Part shown: positions 8,127 through 16,164 of the stretch, in pieces
Layout: each line of letters begins with the position of its first letter
How positions within the stretch are numbered: position 1 is the stretch's first letter
Origin: Vreelandella glaciei
Lineage (GTDB): Bacteria; Pseudomonadota; Gammaproteobacteria; Pseudomonadales; Halomonadaceae
Length of the DNA: 52,568 nt
Direction: 5' to 3'
Assembly (NCBI RefSeq): GCF_013415125.1
Contig: NZ_JACCDE010000035.1
Coordinates: forward strand, 1-52,568
Notes under the pieces: model-generated
Told to the model about the DNA's origin: nothing
The model's database searches: none
The model's input: only the letters and a program-made list of their open reading frames with translations
Translations under genes and position numbers: made by a program

Positions 8127-8137
8127 TATGGCTATCC

Positions 8138-8545
8138 TTATAGGTTATCAACGGTAATATGCTGGCGTATTGCCTCTGTCCATGGCATCGGCTTACCGCT
8201 ACTTAAATCCACAAATACCAGGGTTGAATCACTGGTTAAGCGCTTTTGCTCTCCGCAATAAGCGACAATCTGCAGCGTTAAACTGCTGCGCCCCATGGAC
8301 TGAACCCTTAACTCAAAGGTCAGCCGTTCGCCTAATCGGCTAGGCGCATGAAACTGGGTATCGATAGCAGCAGTGGGCACGCCCGTACCGGTCTCCACAT
8401 GCAGTTGGTTAAAGTCGTGGTGCACGACCTCCTCAAACCAATCCTCTACCACCGAGTTGATCATCTCGAAATAGCGAGGGTAAAAAACGATACCGGCCGG
8501 GTCACAGTGCTGAAAACGAACCTTCCGCTGCGTGGTAAACGCCAT
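8138..8545 (-). CDS. Acyl-CoA thioesterase, 4HBT hotdog family
   Basis: A 135-residue hotdog-fold thioesterase. The N-terminal FQHCDPAGIVFYPRYFEMIN carries the Asp of the Pseudomonas-type 4-hydroxybenzoyl-CoA thioesterase motif (D.aGivfy..y). GERLTFELRVQSMGRSSLTL and STLVFVDLSSGKPMPW follow, as in that family. GGGAGGAAAA precedes the ATG at 8545. It lies between livF and the Rid gene within the catabolic island, so it may hydrolyse aryl-CoA or ring-reduced CoA esters to rescue free CoA when the pathway stalls. Substrate specificity is inferred from context only. Confidence 0.87.
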   Translation of the reverse strand: MAFTTQRKVRFQHCDPAGIVFYPRYFEMINSVVEDWFEEVVHHDFNQLHVETGTGVPTAAIDTQFHAPSRLGERLTFELRVQSMGRSSLTLQIVAYCGEQKRLTSDSTLVFVDLSSGKPMPWTEAIRQHITVDNL

Positions 8546-8559
8546 TATTATTTTCCTCC

Positions 8560-9240
8560 CTACACACCCAGGTAACGGTCACGCACAGCACTGTCCAGTG
8601 CCGCTGGTTTCCCATCCCACACCGTGCTGCCCTTTTCAAGAATGGTGCAGCGGTCAGCGATAGGCAGAATCTCGCTTAACGACTTATCCACCAACAGCGT
8701 GGCCTGGCCTTGCTCTTTAAGCAGCCGAATCGCTCGCCAGATCTCCTGGCGAATGACCGGCGCCAAGCCTTCGGTGGCTTCATCAAGTACTAGCAAGCGC
8801 GGATTGGTCATCAATGCCCGGCCAATGGCCAGCATCTGCTGCTCACCGCCAGAAAGGGTTTTGGCCATTTGTGCTCGGCGCTCCTCCAAACGCGGAAACA
8901 GCGTTGCCACTTTTTCCAGCGTCCACTCGCCGGGGCGAGCGGTGACCAGCAGGTTTTCGCGTACCGATAAATTGGGAAAGCAGCGACGACCCTCCGGCAC
9001 CAAGCCAAGCCCTGCCTTGGCGATGCGGTAAGCGGGCAAACGGCGTATCTCTTGAGATTCAAATTCAATAGTGCCGCGGGTAGCTTGCGTCAGACCAAAT
9101 ATCGAGCGAATGGTGGTGGTTTTACCCATACCATTACGGCCCATCAACGCCACCATTTCCCCGGCGTTCACCTCAAGGTTGACGCCAAAGAGCGCCTGGG
9201 AGGGGCCATAAAACGTTTCAATGTCAGCAACCTTAAGCAT
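8560..9240 (-). CDS. livF: Branched-chain/aromatic-acid-type ABC transporter ATPase, LivF family
   Basis: Cytoplasmic ATPase subunit of 226 residues. Walker A GRNGMGKTT, signature TLSGGEQQMLAIGRAL and Walker B LLVLDEATEGLAP are intact. The switch region reads LLVDKSLSEIL, lacking the classical histidine, as in many LivF proteins. The frame is open upstream to 9348, but that extension is unlike the family; MLKVADIETFYG at 9240 is the natural start and overlaps livG by eight bases. It pairs with LivG as the ATPase of the importer encoded just upstream. In this setting the importer probably carries the aromatic acid substrate, or a related amino acid, rather than leucine. Confidence 0.92.
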   Translation of the reverse strand: MLKVADIETFYGPSQALFGVNLEVNAGEMVALMGRNGMGKTTTIRSIFGLTQATRGTIEFESQEIRRLPAYRIAKAGLGLVPEGRRCFPNLSVRENLLVTARPGEWTLEKVATLFPRLEERRAQMAKTLSGGEQQMLAIGRALMTNPRLLVLDEATEGLAPVIRQEIWRAIRLLKEQGQATLLVDKSLSEILPIADRCTILEKGSTVWDGKPAALDSAVRDRYLGV

Positions 9241-9985
9241 CAGAATCTCCCAGGTAGGCTTCACGAACGCGCGGGTCCTGCCTAATCGCCTGGCTATCGC
9301 CGTGGGCGATAACGCTGCCAGAGACCAGCACCGAGATGCGATCGGCAAGCCGAAACACCGCTTCCATATCGTGCTCGATTAGCAAAATGGGCACTTCCAG
9401 CTTTAGCGTTTCCAGCAGCTCGGTCAGCTTCGCCGAACCTTCCGGGCCCAGGCCCGCCATGGGCTCATCCAGCAAAAGGGCGCGGGGCTTAAGGGCCAGG
9501 GCGCAAGCCACCTCCACTTGACGGCGCTCACCATGGGAAAGCTCAAAGACCGGCGTCCAGGCGCGATGGCTAAGCTGCATGCGCTCCAGGGCCGTATAAG
9601 CGGGTTCAAGCAGGTGCCGGTCACGGGCGACGGGTTTCCAGAAGCGAAAGCTATGACTCTGCAGCGCCTGAACGCCCATCATCACGTTGCGCATCACCGA
9701 AAGCGGCTCAGCCAGCGAGGAGACCTGAAAACTACGTCCCAGCCCCAAACGGGCGCGTTGGGCAATGCTCATACCGGTGATTTCGGTATCAGCTAGAAAA
9801 ACGCGGCCCTCATCCGGGCGTATATTGCCGGCAATTTGGCCGATCAACGTCGATTTACCCGCCCCATTGGGCCCAATCAGGGCGTGGATTTCTCCTGGCT
9901 TAAGATCCAGCGAGACATCACCGGTTGCCTGCAACGCCCCAAAACGTTTATTCAGGTTTTGCAGTGAAAGAACGATATCACTCAT
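9233..9985 (-). CDS. livG: ABC transporter ATPase, LivG family
   Basis: A 250-residue ATPase subunit. It has Walker A GPNGAGKST (about residues 38-46), the signature ELSHGERRQVEVACAL, Walker B ALLLDEPMAGLGP and the switch histidine in LLIEHDMEAVF. The signature has SHGE in place of SGGQ, which is common in LivG proteins. Its start overlaps the livM stop by eight bases, and its end overlaps livF by eight bases, so translation of the three genes is probably coupled. It is the partner ATPase to LivF. Confidence 0.93.
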   Translation of the reverse strand: MSDIVLSLQNLNKRFGALQATGDVSLDLKPGEIHALIGPNGAGKSTLIGQIAGNIRPDEGRVFLADTEITGMSIAQRARLGLGRSFQVSSLAEPLSVMRNVMMGVQALQSHSFRFWKPVARDRHLLEPAYTALERMQLSHRAWTPVFELSHGERRQVEVACALALKPRALLLDEPMAGLGPEGSAKLTELLETLKLEVPILLIEHDMEAVFRLADRISVLVSGSVIAHGDSQAIRQDPRVREAYLGDSDA

Positions 9986-11042
9986 TGCGCTCCCTCCCAG
10001 CTAACCAACCCATCACCCCGTGTTTGGCGAACAGCACCACGCCAAGCAGGACTAAACCCAGGAATAGCTGCCAATACTGGGTAACGCCTCCGAGGAATGT
10101 CTCCATCATTACAAACAGCACTGCACCGGCCAGCGGGCCATACAGGCGCCCTACGCCGCCCAGAATCACAATCACCATCAGTTCACCGGAGAAGTGCCAA
10201 CTGAGCATGGTAGGGCTAACAAAGCCATTTAGATCCGCATAGAGCGCACCGGCAAGCCCGGTAATTGCCGCAGAAATCACAAACGCCACCAGGCGAATGG
10301 GGTAGGGGCTAATCCCAGCAGTGGCCAAACGCACATCGTTAAGCCGCGCCATGGTGAGTGCTGCACCAAAACGTGATTTCATCAGCCGTGAGGTGATCGC
10401 CATCGCCAGTATTAACCCGGTGAAGCAGATCAAAAAATAGGTTAGCGCATCGCTGCTATCGACCACCGGAAGAGTATTGCGTATATAAATCGGCAGGCCG
10501 TCTTCGCCGCCATAGGTTGGCCAGGAGTTGGCAAAGTAGTAGATCATCTGCGCAAAGGCGAGGGTGATCATAATGAAATAGACCCCCGTGGTGCGCAGCG
10601 AGATAGCGCCGATGGCTAGCGCCAGCAGTCCGCACAGCAGCATAGCGGCGAGCCATATCACTAGTAAGTTGTCGCTGCCCGGCACGCTGAAAGGCCACGT
10701 CATAAAGGGGGTCAAATCAAAAGCGTGATAGGCACTGATGCCCGCCACATAGCCGCCTAGGCCGAAATAGGCCGCATGGCCAAAGCTTACCATGCCCCCA
10801 TAGCCAATCGCCAAGTTAAGCCCGACGGCGGCCATAGCAATAATGGTGATCCGCGAGGCCAGATTGACGTAATAAATTTGGCCAGAGAAATAAGCCACCA
10901 CCGGTAGCAGTAATAGCAGGCCGAGTAGGGTCATCTGAACCAACCCTTTGCGGTCAAAGTGGCGGTCCGCTTTGGGCGCTGGCGCAGCGTCAACTGTGGT
11001 ACCTCGCGACGCGCTATTCGAAAGGGAAGTGTTATTAGTCAT
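9978..11042 (-). CDS. livM: ABC transporter permease, LivM family
   Basis: A 354-residue inner-membrane permease with about nine or ten predicted hydrophobic segments. The family core is recognisable in AVGLNLAIGYGGMVSFGHAA (about residues 71-90) and in DVRLATAGISPYPIRLVAFV near the coupling helix. An N-terminal cytoplasmic extension of about 35 residues (SNSASRGTTVDAAPAPKADR) is longer than in Escherichia coli LivM and looks disordered. It overlaps livH upstream and livG downstream by eight bases each and forms the translocation channel with LivH. Confidence 0.92.
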   Translation of the reverse strand: MTNNTSLSNSASRGTTVDAAPAPKADRHFDRKGLVQMTLLGLLLLLPVVAYFSGQIYYVNLASRITIIAMAAVGLNLAIGYGGMVSFGHAAYFGLGGYVAGISAYHAFDLTPFMTWPFSVPGSDNLLVIWLAAMLLCGLLALAIGAISLRTTGVYFIMITLAFAQMIYYFANSWPTYGGEDGLPIYIRNTLPVVDSSDALTYFLICFTGLILAMAITSRLMKSRFGAALTMARLNDVRLATAGISPYPIRLVAFVISAAITGLAGALYADLNGFVSPTMLSWHFSGELMVIVILGGVGRLYGPLAGAVLFVMMETFLGGVTQYWQLFLGLVLLGVVLFAKHGVMGWLAGRERNE

Positions 11043-11955
11043 TGGCAGAGAACAGTCCCTTAGGCTTGAAGGCGAGAATAACGGCCATGAGGATATAGAT
11101 CAGCATCGCGGCCAGCGCCGCGCCGACACCTGTCGCCTCAGAGGGCGGCATAAACGCACGGAAAAAGATCGGCAAATAGACCCGCCCCAACGTATCGACC
11201 ACACCCACCAACAGGGCACCCAGTAGCGCCCCTTTAATGGAGCCGATACCACCAATCACGATCACGACGAAGGCCAAAATCAGCACCGGTTCACCCATGC
11301 CTACCTGTACAGACTGTAGCGCCCCCACCAATGCACCGGCTAAGCCTGCCAACCCCGCGCCCAACGCAAAGACCACGGTATACAGCTTGGAAATATTCAC
11401 CCCCAGCGCACCAATCATTTCGCGGTCACTTTCTCCGGCCCGAATGCGCATGCCTAAGCGTGTTTTAGAGATCAAAACGTAAAGGGCAATCGAAATAACA
11501 ATGCCCACGCCAATAAGCATCAGCCGATAAATGGGATAGCGAGTATCGCCGGGCAGGGTGACAAACCCGGTTAGCCAGGAAGGCGGGCTAAGTCGCATCG
11601 GCGACGAACCAAAAATCCAGCGCGTGCCTTCCGAAAAAATCAGTATCAGCGCAAAGGTCGCTAATACCTGGTCAAGGTGAGGGCGGTGATAAAGTCGACG
11701 GATCACCAACAGCTCTACCAACGCGCCGACCATCGCGGCGGCAGCCATGCCAGCCCCAAGGCCAATTAAAAAAGAGCCCGTTGAAGCAGTGACCGCCGCC
11801 GTGGCGTAGGCCCCCACCATATAAAAAGAGCCGTGGGCAAGATTGATGAGCCCCATTACCCCGAACACCAGAGTGAGGCCGCTAGCCATCAAAAACAGCA
11901 TCGTGCCGAGCTGCACGCCGTTAAGTAATTGCTCAATTAGCAGGGTAACGGACAC
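11035..11955 (-). CDS. livH: ABC transporter permease, LivH family
   Basis: A 306-residue inner-membrane permease. Family features include LIEQLLNGVQLGTMLFLMASGLTLVFGVMGLINLAHGSFYMVGAY at the N-terminus and TRLGMRIRAGESDREMIGALGVN at the ATPase-coupling loop, with about eight membrane segments. The frame extends to a GTG at 12003, but that codon lies inside a perfect hairpin (11988-12009) and would add an unrelated 16-residue N-terminus. I therefore call GTG at 11955, preceded by AAGG nine bases upstream. The gene follows the binding-protein gene after 63 bases that include that hairpin, a layout that keeps binding protein in excess over permease in other ABC operons. Confidence 0.88.
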   Translation of the reverse strand: MSVTLLIEQLLNGVQLGTMLFLMASGLTLVFGVMGLINLAHGSFYMVGAYATAAVTASTGSFLIGLGAGMAAAAMVGALVELLVIRRLYHRPHLDQVLATFALILIFSEGTRWIFGSSPMRLSPPSWLTGFVTLPGDTRYPIYRLMLIGVGIVISIALYVLISKTRLGMRIRAGESDREMIGALGVNISKLYTVVFALGAGLAGLAGALVGALQSVQVGMGEPVLILAFVVIVIGGIGSIKGALLGALLVGVVDTLGRVYLPIFFRAFMPPSEATGVGAALAAMLIYILMAVILAFKPKGLFSAND

Positions 11956-11987
11956 GTTAGTTAACCTTAACGAAGGTGAAGAGAAAT

Positions 11988-12009
11988 GGCTGGGTGTAGG
12001 CACCCAGCC
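11988..12009 (-). terminator. Intercistronic hairpin between the binding-protein and permease genes
   Basis: GGCTGGGTG (11988-11996), loop TAGG, CACCCAGCC (12001-12009) is a perfect 9-bp stem ten bases after the binding-protein stop codon. On the minus strand it is followed by ATTTCTCTTC, a poor T tract. It is more likely a partial terminator or 3'-end stabiliser than a complete terminator. Confidence 0.7.
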
Positions 12010-12018
12010 GAGACGAGT

Positions 12019-13161
12019 TTACATTTCGCACTGCTCGTAATAGACGTCTTGAATATCTTCAATAGCAATACCAATCAGGCGATTGGTGGGCTGGCCATCG
12101 TCACCTTCCACGACTTCACGCACGTAAATATCCTGGATAGGGTGCTGGTTCGGGCCAAAGCGGAATTCACCGCGCACGCTATCAAAGTCGGCGGCCCGCA
12201 GTGCTTCGCGGAAGGCGTCTTTGTCATCGGGGTGGGCAGTTTCCAGCGCACTCAGAATCAGGTTGGCGGTGTCGTAACCCTGTGCCGCGTAAAGCGTCGG
12301 CATACGGTCATAGGCCGCCTGGAAACCCTCGACAAAGCGGTCGTTGGCTTCGTTTTCAAGGTCATAAGCCCATAGCGAAGTATTGCGTGCGCCGATTGCC
12401 GCGCTACCTACTGCCTTGATCAGGATTTCATCAAACGAGAAGGCGGCGCCAAAGATCGGCATATCAACGCCGGAGCTTTCCCACTGCTTCATAAACGAGA
12501 TGCCCATGCCGCCGGGGAGAAAGAAGAACAGGCTGTCGGCATCGCTATCACGAATTTGGGCGATTTCGGCCGCGTAGTCGGTCTGACCCATCTGGGTGTA
12601 AAGCTCGCCAACGACCTCACCTTCATAGAGGTGCTTGAAGCCCGCCAGCGCATCGGTGCCCGCAGGGTAGTTGGGCGCCATGATGATCGGGCGCTCATAA
12701 CCTTGTTCACGCATGTAGGCACCCATGGCGCCGTGCAGGTTGTCGTTCTGATACGCCACGTTGAAATAGTTTTCGTGGCACATGCGGCCAGCCAGGTCGG
12801 AAGGGCCGGCATTAGGGGAGAGATAGAAGGTGCCCTGACGTGTGACGGTAGGCACCACCGCCATTGCCAAGTTGGACCAGATAATGCCGGTTAGAATATC
12901 GACCTCATCACGCTGCATAAACTCATTGGCCAAGCTGCGCGCCAAGTCAGGACGGTTAGCGTCATCTTGAATCAACACTTCTACATCGTCACGGCCAGAC
13001 TGCTCAAGAGCGAGCATAAAGCCATCGCGAACGTCTACGCCCAGGTGCGAACCGCCGCCTGAAAGCGTGGTGATCATGCCGATCTTGACGTCATCGGCGT
13101 GAGCCGTTACCAAGCTGGATGAGAGCAGTAAGCCAAGGCCAAAGCGGGATATCATTTTCAT
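12019..13161 (-). CDS. Periplasmic substrate-binding protein of the LivK/Peripla_BP_6 type
   Basis: A 380-residue exported binding protein. Residues 1-22 are a signal peptide (MKMISRFGLGLLLSSSLVTA-HA), followed by DDVKIGMITTLSGGGSHLGVDVRDGFMLAL, the start of lobe 1 of the type I periplasmic fold. Other family features are DDANRPDLARSLANEFM and FYLSPNAGPSDLAG. GAGG precedes the ATG by nine bases. It opens the transporter part of the operon and follows the CoA ligase by 40 bases. In related catabolic islands such proteins bind aromatic acids; the ligand here is most likely 2-aminobenzoate or an analogue, which is inference from context. Confidence 0.9.
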   Translation of the reverse strand: MKMISRFGLGLLLSSSLVTAHADDVKIGMITTLSGGGSHLGVDVRDGFMLALEQSGRDDVEVLIQDDANRPDLARSLANEFMQRDEVDILTGIIWSNLAMAVVPTVTRQGTFYLSPNAGPSDLAGRMCHENYFNVAYQNDNLHGAMGAYMREQGYERPIIMAPNYPAGTDALAGFKHLYEGEVVGELYTQMGQTDYAAEIAQIRDSDADSLFFFLPGGMGISFMKQWESSGVDMPIFGAAFSFDEILIKAVGSAAIGARNTSLWAYDLENEANDRFVEGFQAAYDRMPTLYAAQGYDTANLILSALETAHPDDKDAFREALRAADFDSVRGEFRFGPNQHPIQDIYVREVVEGDDGQPTNRLIGIAIEDIQDVYYEQCEM

Positions 13162-13201
13162 GGATCATTCCTCATTTTTTAATCGTTTATTGCTTAGAGG
13201 G

Positions 13202-14905
13202 TCATACGTTGGTGTCGGTACTATTTGTGTCGGTACTATTTGTATTGGAGCTATTCATGTCGGAGCCAGGAGAGTCAGCGCTCGGGTAATGTTCCTGGCT
13301 CAGCCGAAAGCGCTGAACCTTACCCGTGGATGTTTTAGGTAGCGCCTCGATAAAGCGTAGGGAGCGAGGGTACTTATACGGCGCGATGGTCTGCTTCACG
13401 AAGTCCTGCAACATTTGCTGACATTCTTCATCTTGCTGAAAACCATCGTTTAGAACAACAAAAGCCTCGACAATTTGGCCACGCTCCTGGCTAGGCGCCC
13501 CGATCACCGCACACTCTTTTACGGCAGGATGGGCCAGCAGCGCGGCCTCCACCTCAGGGCCTGCGATGTTGTAACCCGCCGAGACGATCATGTCGTCGTT
13601 GCGGGCGGCGAAATGAAAGTAACCCTCTTCATCCTGATAAAACGCATCGCCGGTGATATTCCAGCCTGTCTTCACATACTTATGCTGGCGCTTGTCGGCC
13701 AGGTAGCGGCAGCCGGTGGGGCCGCGTACGGCCAGTTTGCCGACCGTTCCGGGCGGGACATCCTGCATATCGTTATCAACAATACGCGCTTCGTAGCCTG
13801 CCACCGGCTTGCCGGTACAGTGGGGGCGGTGGTCGTCCAGGCGATTGGTGATGAAGATATGCAGCATTTCCGTGGCGCCGATGCCATCGAGAATCGGTGT
13901 GCCGGTTTGCTTGATCCAGTCATGATAGATCGGCGCGGGCAGGGTTTCGCCAGCGGAGACGGCAACGCGTAGGCTGCTCAAATCCTCATGGCGAGTAGGT
14001 GCTGAGAGCATCGCCCGGTAGGCTGTTGGTGCGGTGAAGACCACCGTGGCCTGATACTCGCGGATAATGTCCATCATATTAGGCGGGGAGGCGTGTTCGA
14101 GTAGCACGGCGGTGGCGCCGAAGCGCAGCGGGAAAATGGCCAGCCCGCCCAGACCAAAGGTAAATGCCAGCGGCGGCGAACCGACGAACACGTCCTCCGG
14201 CGTTACCTGCAAGACTTCCTTGGCGTAGCCGTCGGCAATCACCAACAGGTCGCGGTGAAAGTGCATGGTGGCTTTGGGTGAGCCGGTAGTGCCAGAGGTA
14301 AACCCCAGCAGCGCCACATCGTCGGCGGCGGTATCTACGGCATCAAAGGTAGCGGGTTTGCTCAACGCCAAGCGGTCAAGCTCTGCGTCGTGGTTAGCGG
14401 TGCCATCAAAGCCGACGATACGTTTGAGGGCGGGGGTAAGCTCCTGGCAGGCGATGAGCTCATCCAGCAATCGGGTATCGCACAGGGCGAGGCTGATATC
14501 CGCTTTATCGATTACCTGGCATAGCTCTTTGGTGCGTAGCATCGGCATGGTGTTGACGACCACGGCGCCTGCTTTGGTGGCGGCCAGCCAGCAGGCCACC
14601 ATGGCCGGGTTATTGGCGGAACGTATCAACACTCGCTGGCCGGGAACCACGCCCAGGTCTTCGACCAGCACGTGGGCAAGGCGGTTGGTCCACTCGGTGA
14701 GCTCGCGGTAAGTGCGGCGTCGGCCATTACCCGCTAAGGCAATCCGTTCACCGTGGCCCAGGTTGAGCAGCCGATCGCACAGTTCGACGCCTGCGTTCAG
14801 GCGTTCAGGATAATCGTAGCCCGCGAGCAGAAACTCAGGCTGACCATCAGTGGGTGGCAGGTTATCCCGCGCAAAAGTATCAGCATGAGCCGACTGGATA
14901 GTCAT
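13202..14905 (-). CDS. Aryl-CoA ligase, 2-aminobenzoate-CoA ligase type
   Basis: A 567-residue AMP-forming ligase (ANL superfamily) that activates an aromatic acid as its CoA thioester. It has the P-loop LLGFTSGTTGSPKATMHFHR, the adenylate motif DGIGATEMLHIF, the hinge-region TGDAFYQDEEGYFHFAARND and the C-terminal catalytic lysine in PKTSTGKVQRFRL. This combination is that of the benzoate/2-aminobenzoate-CoA ligases. GGAGGT five bases before the ATG at 14905 decides the start. The C-terminus is unusual: after the normal end comes a Ser/Asn/Thr/Asp tail with pentapeptide repeats (NSSNT, NSTDT, NSTDT, NV), encoded by a 15-bp tandem repeat. It sits between the acyl-CoA dehydrogenase and transporter genes. 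Confidence 0.87.
   Translation of the reverse strand: MTIQSAHADTFARDNLPPTDGQPEFLLAGYDYPERLNAGVELCDRLLNLGHGERIALAGNGRRRTYRELTEWTNRLAHVLVEDLGVVPGQRVLIRSANNPAMVACWLAATKAGAVVVNTMPMLRTKELCQVIDKADISLALCDTRLLDELIACQELTPALKRIVGFDGTANHDAELDRLALSKPATFDAVDTAADDVALLGFTSGTTGSPKATMHFHRDLLVIADGYAKEVLQVTPEDVFVGSPPLAFTFGLGGLAIFPLRFGATAVLLEHASPPNMMDIIREYQATVVFTAPTAYRAMLSAPTRHEDLSSLRVAVSAGETLPAPIYHDWIKQTGTPILDGIGATEMLHIFITNRLDDHRPHCTGKPVAGYEARIVDNDMQDVPPGTVGKLAVRGPTGCRYLADKRQHKYVKTGWNITGDAFYQDEEGYFHFAARNDDMIVSAGYNIAGPEVEAALLAHPAVKECAVIGAPSQERGQIVEAFVVLNDGFQQDEECQQMLQDFVKQTIAPYKYPRSLRFIEALPKTSTGKVQRFRLSQEHYPSADSPGSDMNSSNTNSTDTNSTDTNV
13205..13264 (-). repeat. 15-bp tandem repeat encoding the tail of the CoA ligase
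   Basis: About four units of a 15-base repeat (plus-strand unit TGTGTCGGTACTATT; two copies almost identical, the outer two diverged) cover the last codons of the ligase gene. Because the unit is a multiple of three, changes in copy number would keep the frame and only lengthen or shorten the Asn-Ser-Thr-Asp-Thr tail. Confidence 0.8.
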
Positions 14906-15030
14906 GACCAACCTCCGTATTTGGTGTCATTGTTTATTCCTGCCAACGCCTCGAAAGAAGAATCGGCAGGGATACGGTGTCTGGCGTTGTGTTTTATTGT
15001 TTTGAGAACTGCTGTACGGCTTTTTGCTGC

Positions 15031-16164
15031 TTACTCCTCCGCAAGCATGCTGCGGGCGATGACGACTTTCTGTACGTCGGAAGCGCCTTCGTAAATACGC
15101 AGCGCGCGGATTTCCCGGTAGAGGCTTTCAATAATATGGCCCTTGCGAACGCCGTCGCCGCCGTGCAGCTGTACCGCTTGATCAATCACCAGCTGGGCCT
15201 GGTCGGTGGCAAATAGCTTGGCCATTGCCGCTTCACGGGTCACTCGCTCAGCGCCTTGATCTTTCGTCCAGGCAGCGCGGTAGACCAGCAGGGCGGCGGC
15301 ATCCACGTTTAGCGCCATATCCGCCAGGTGGCCCTGCACCATTTGTAGATCGGAAAGCGTAGCGCCGAAAAGCTCCCGGGAGCGGCTGCGGGAGAGCGAC
15401 TCCTCCAGCGCCCGGCGGGCGAAACCCAGTGCGGCCGCGCCGACCGTAGAGCGGAAAACGTCCAGCACCGACATGGCAATCCGGAAGCCCTGTCCAGGCT
15501 TGCCAATCAGGGCGCTGGCAGGCAGCACCATGTCGTTGAAACCCAGCCGCGCCAGTGGGTGAGGCGCCACCGTCTCCAGCCGTTCGCGGATCTCCAGCCC
15601 TGGCGTGTCGGCGGGCACTAAAAAGGCCGAAAGCCCCTTGGCTCCGGGGCCTTCACCGGTACGGGCAAAGACTGTGTAGATATCGGCAATGCCGCCGTTG
15701 GAGATCCAGGTCTTTTCGCCATTCAAACGGTAGCTGTCGCCGTCGCGCTCGGCGGTGGTATCCAGTTGCGCTACATCGGAACCGGAGCGCGGCTCGCTCA
15801 GGGCAAACGCGGAAATTGCTTCACCACGCCGGGTTTTTTCCAGCCACTGCTTCTGTTCATCGCTGCCGTATAGGCTGATTGCACCGGTTCCCAGCCCCTG
15901 CATGGCAAACGAAAAATCGGCCAGGCCATCATGGCGGGCCAGGGTTTCACGGATCAGGCACAGGCTGCGCACATCGATATGCTCGCCAGCGGTGCCTTGC
16001 AAAAAGCCCGCTTTGCCCAGGTCGCGCACTAGCTGGATACAGGTGGCATCCACATCGCTGTGATCGCGGGGTAGTTCAGCATGGCACCACGCCTCAAGCT
16101 GCTCGGAAAGTTCGCGATGCTGGGCCTCAAAAAAGGGCCACGCTAGAAAACTCTTGTCGCTCAT
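15031..16164 (-). CDS. Acyl-CoA dehydrogenase
   Basis: A 377-residue flavoprotein. It contains FALSEPRSGSDVAQLDTTAE and YRLNGEKTWISNGGIADIYTVFAR (the FAD/substrate pocket), then DVFRSTVGAAALGFARRALE, and the C-terminal signature QLHGGDGVRKGHIIESLYRE followed by IYEGASDVQKVVIAR with the catalytic-base glutamate. The start overlaps the upstream hydratase stop as TGATG. In this island it probably oxidises the ring-reduced or ring-opened CoA thioester in a beta-oxidation-like step, but its substrate cannot be told from sequence. Confidence 0.92.
   Translation of the reverse strand: MSDKSFLAWPFFEAQHRELSEQLEAWCHAELPRDHSDVDATCIQLVRDLGKAGFLQGTAGEHIDVRSLCLIRETLARHDGLADFSFAMQGLGTGAISLYGSDEQKQWLEKTRRGEAISAFALSEPRSGSDVAQLDTTAERDGDSYRLNGEKTWISNGGIADIYTVFARTGEGPGAKGLSAFLVPADTPGLEIRERLETVAPHPLARLGFNDMVLPASALIGKPGQGFRIAMSVLDVFRSTVGAAALGFARRALEESLSRSRSRELFGATLSDLQMVQGHLADMALNVDAAALLVYRAAWTKDQGAERVTREAAMAKLFATDQAQLVIDQAVQLHGGDGVRKGHIIESLYREIRALRIYEGASDVQKVVIARSMLAEE

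Noticed and set aside
13205..13264. 15-bp repeats as a CRISPR-like array
   Set aside because: Units are contiguous without spacers and lie in frame in the ligase gene, so they are a simple coding tandem repeat. No CRISPR array was seen anywhere in the window.
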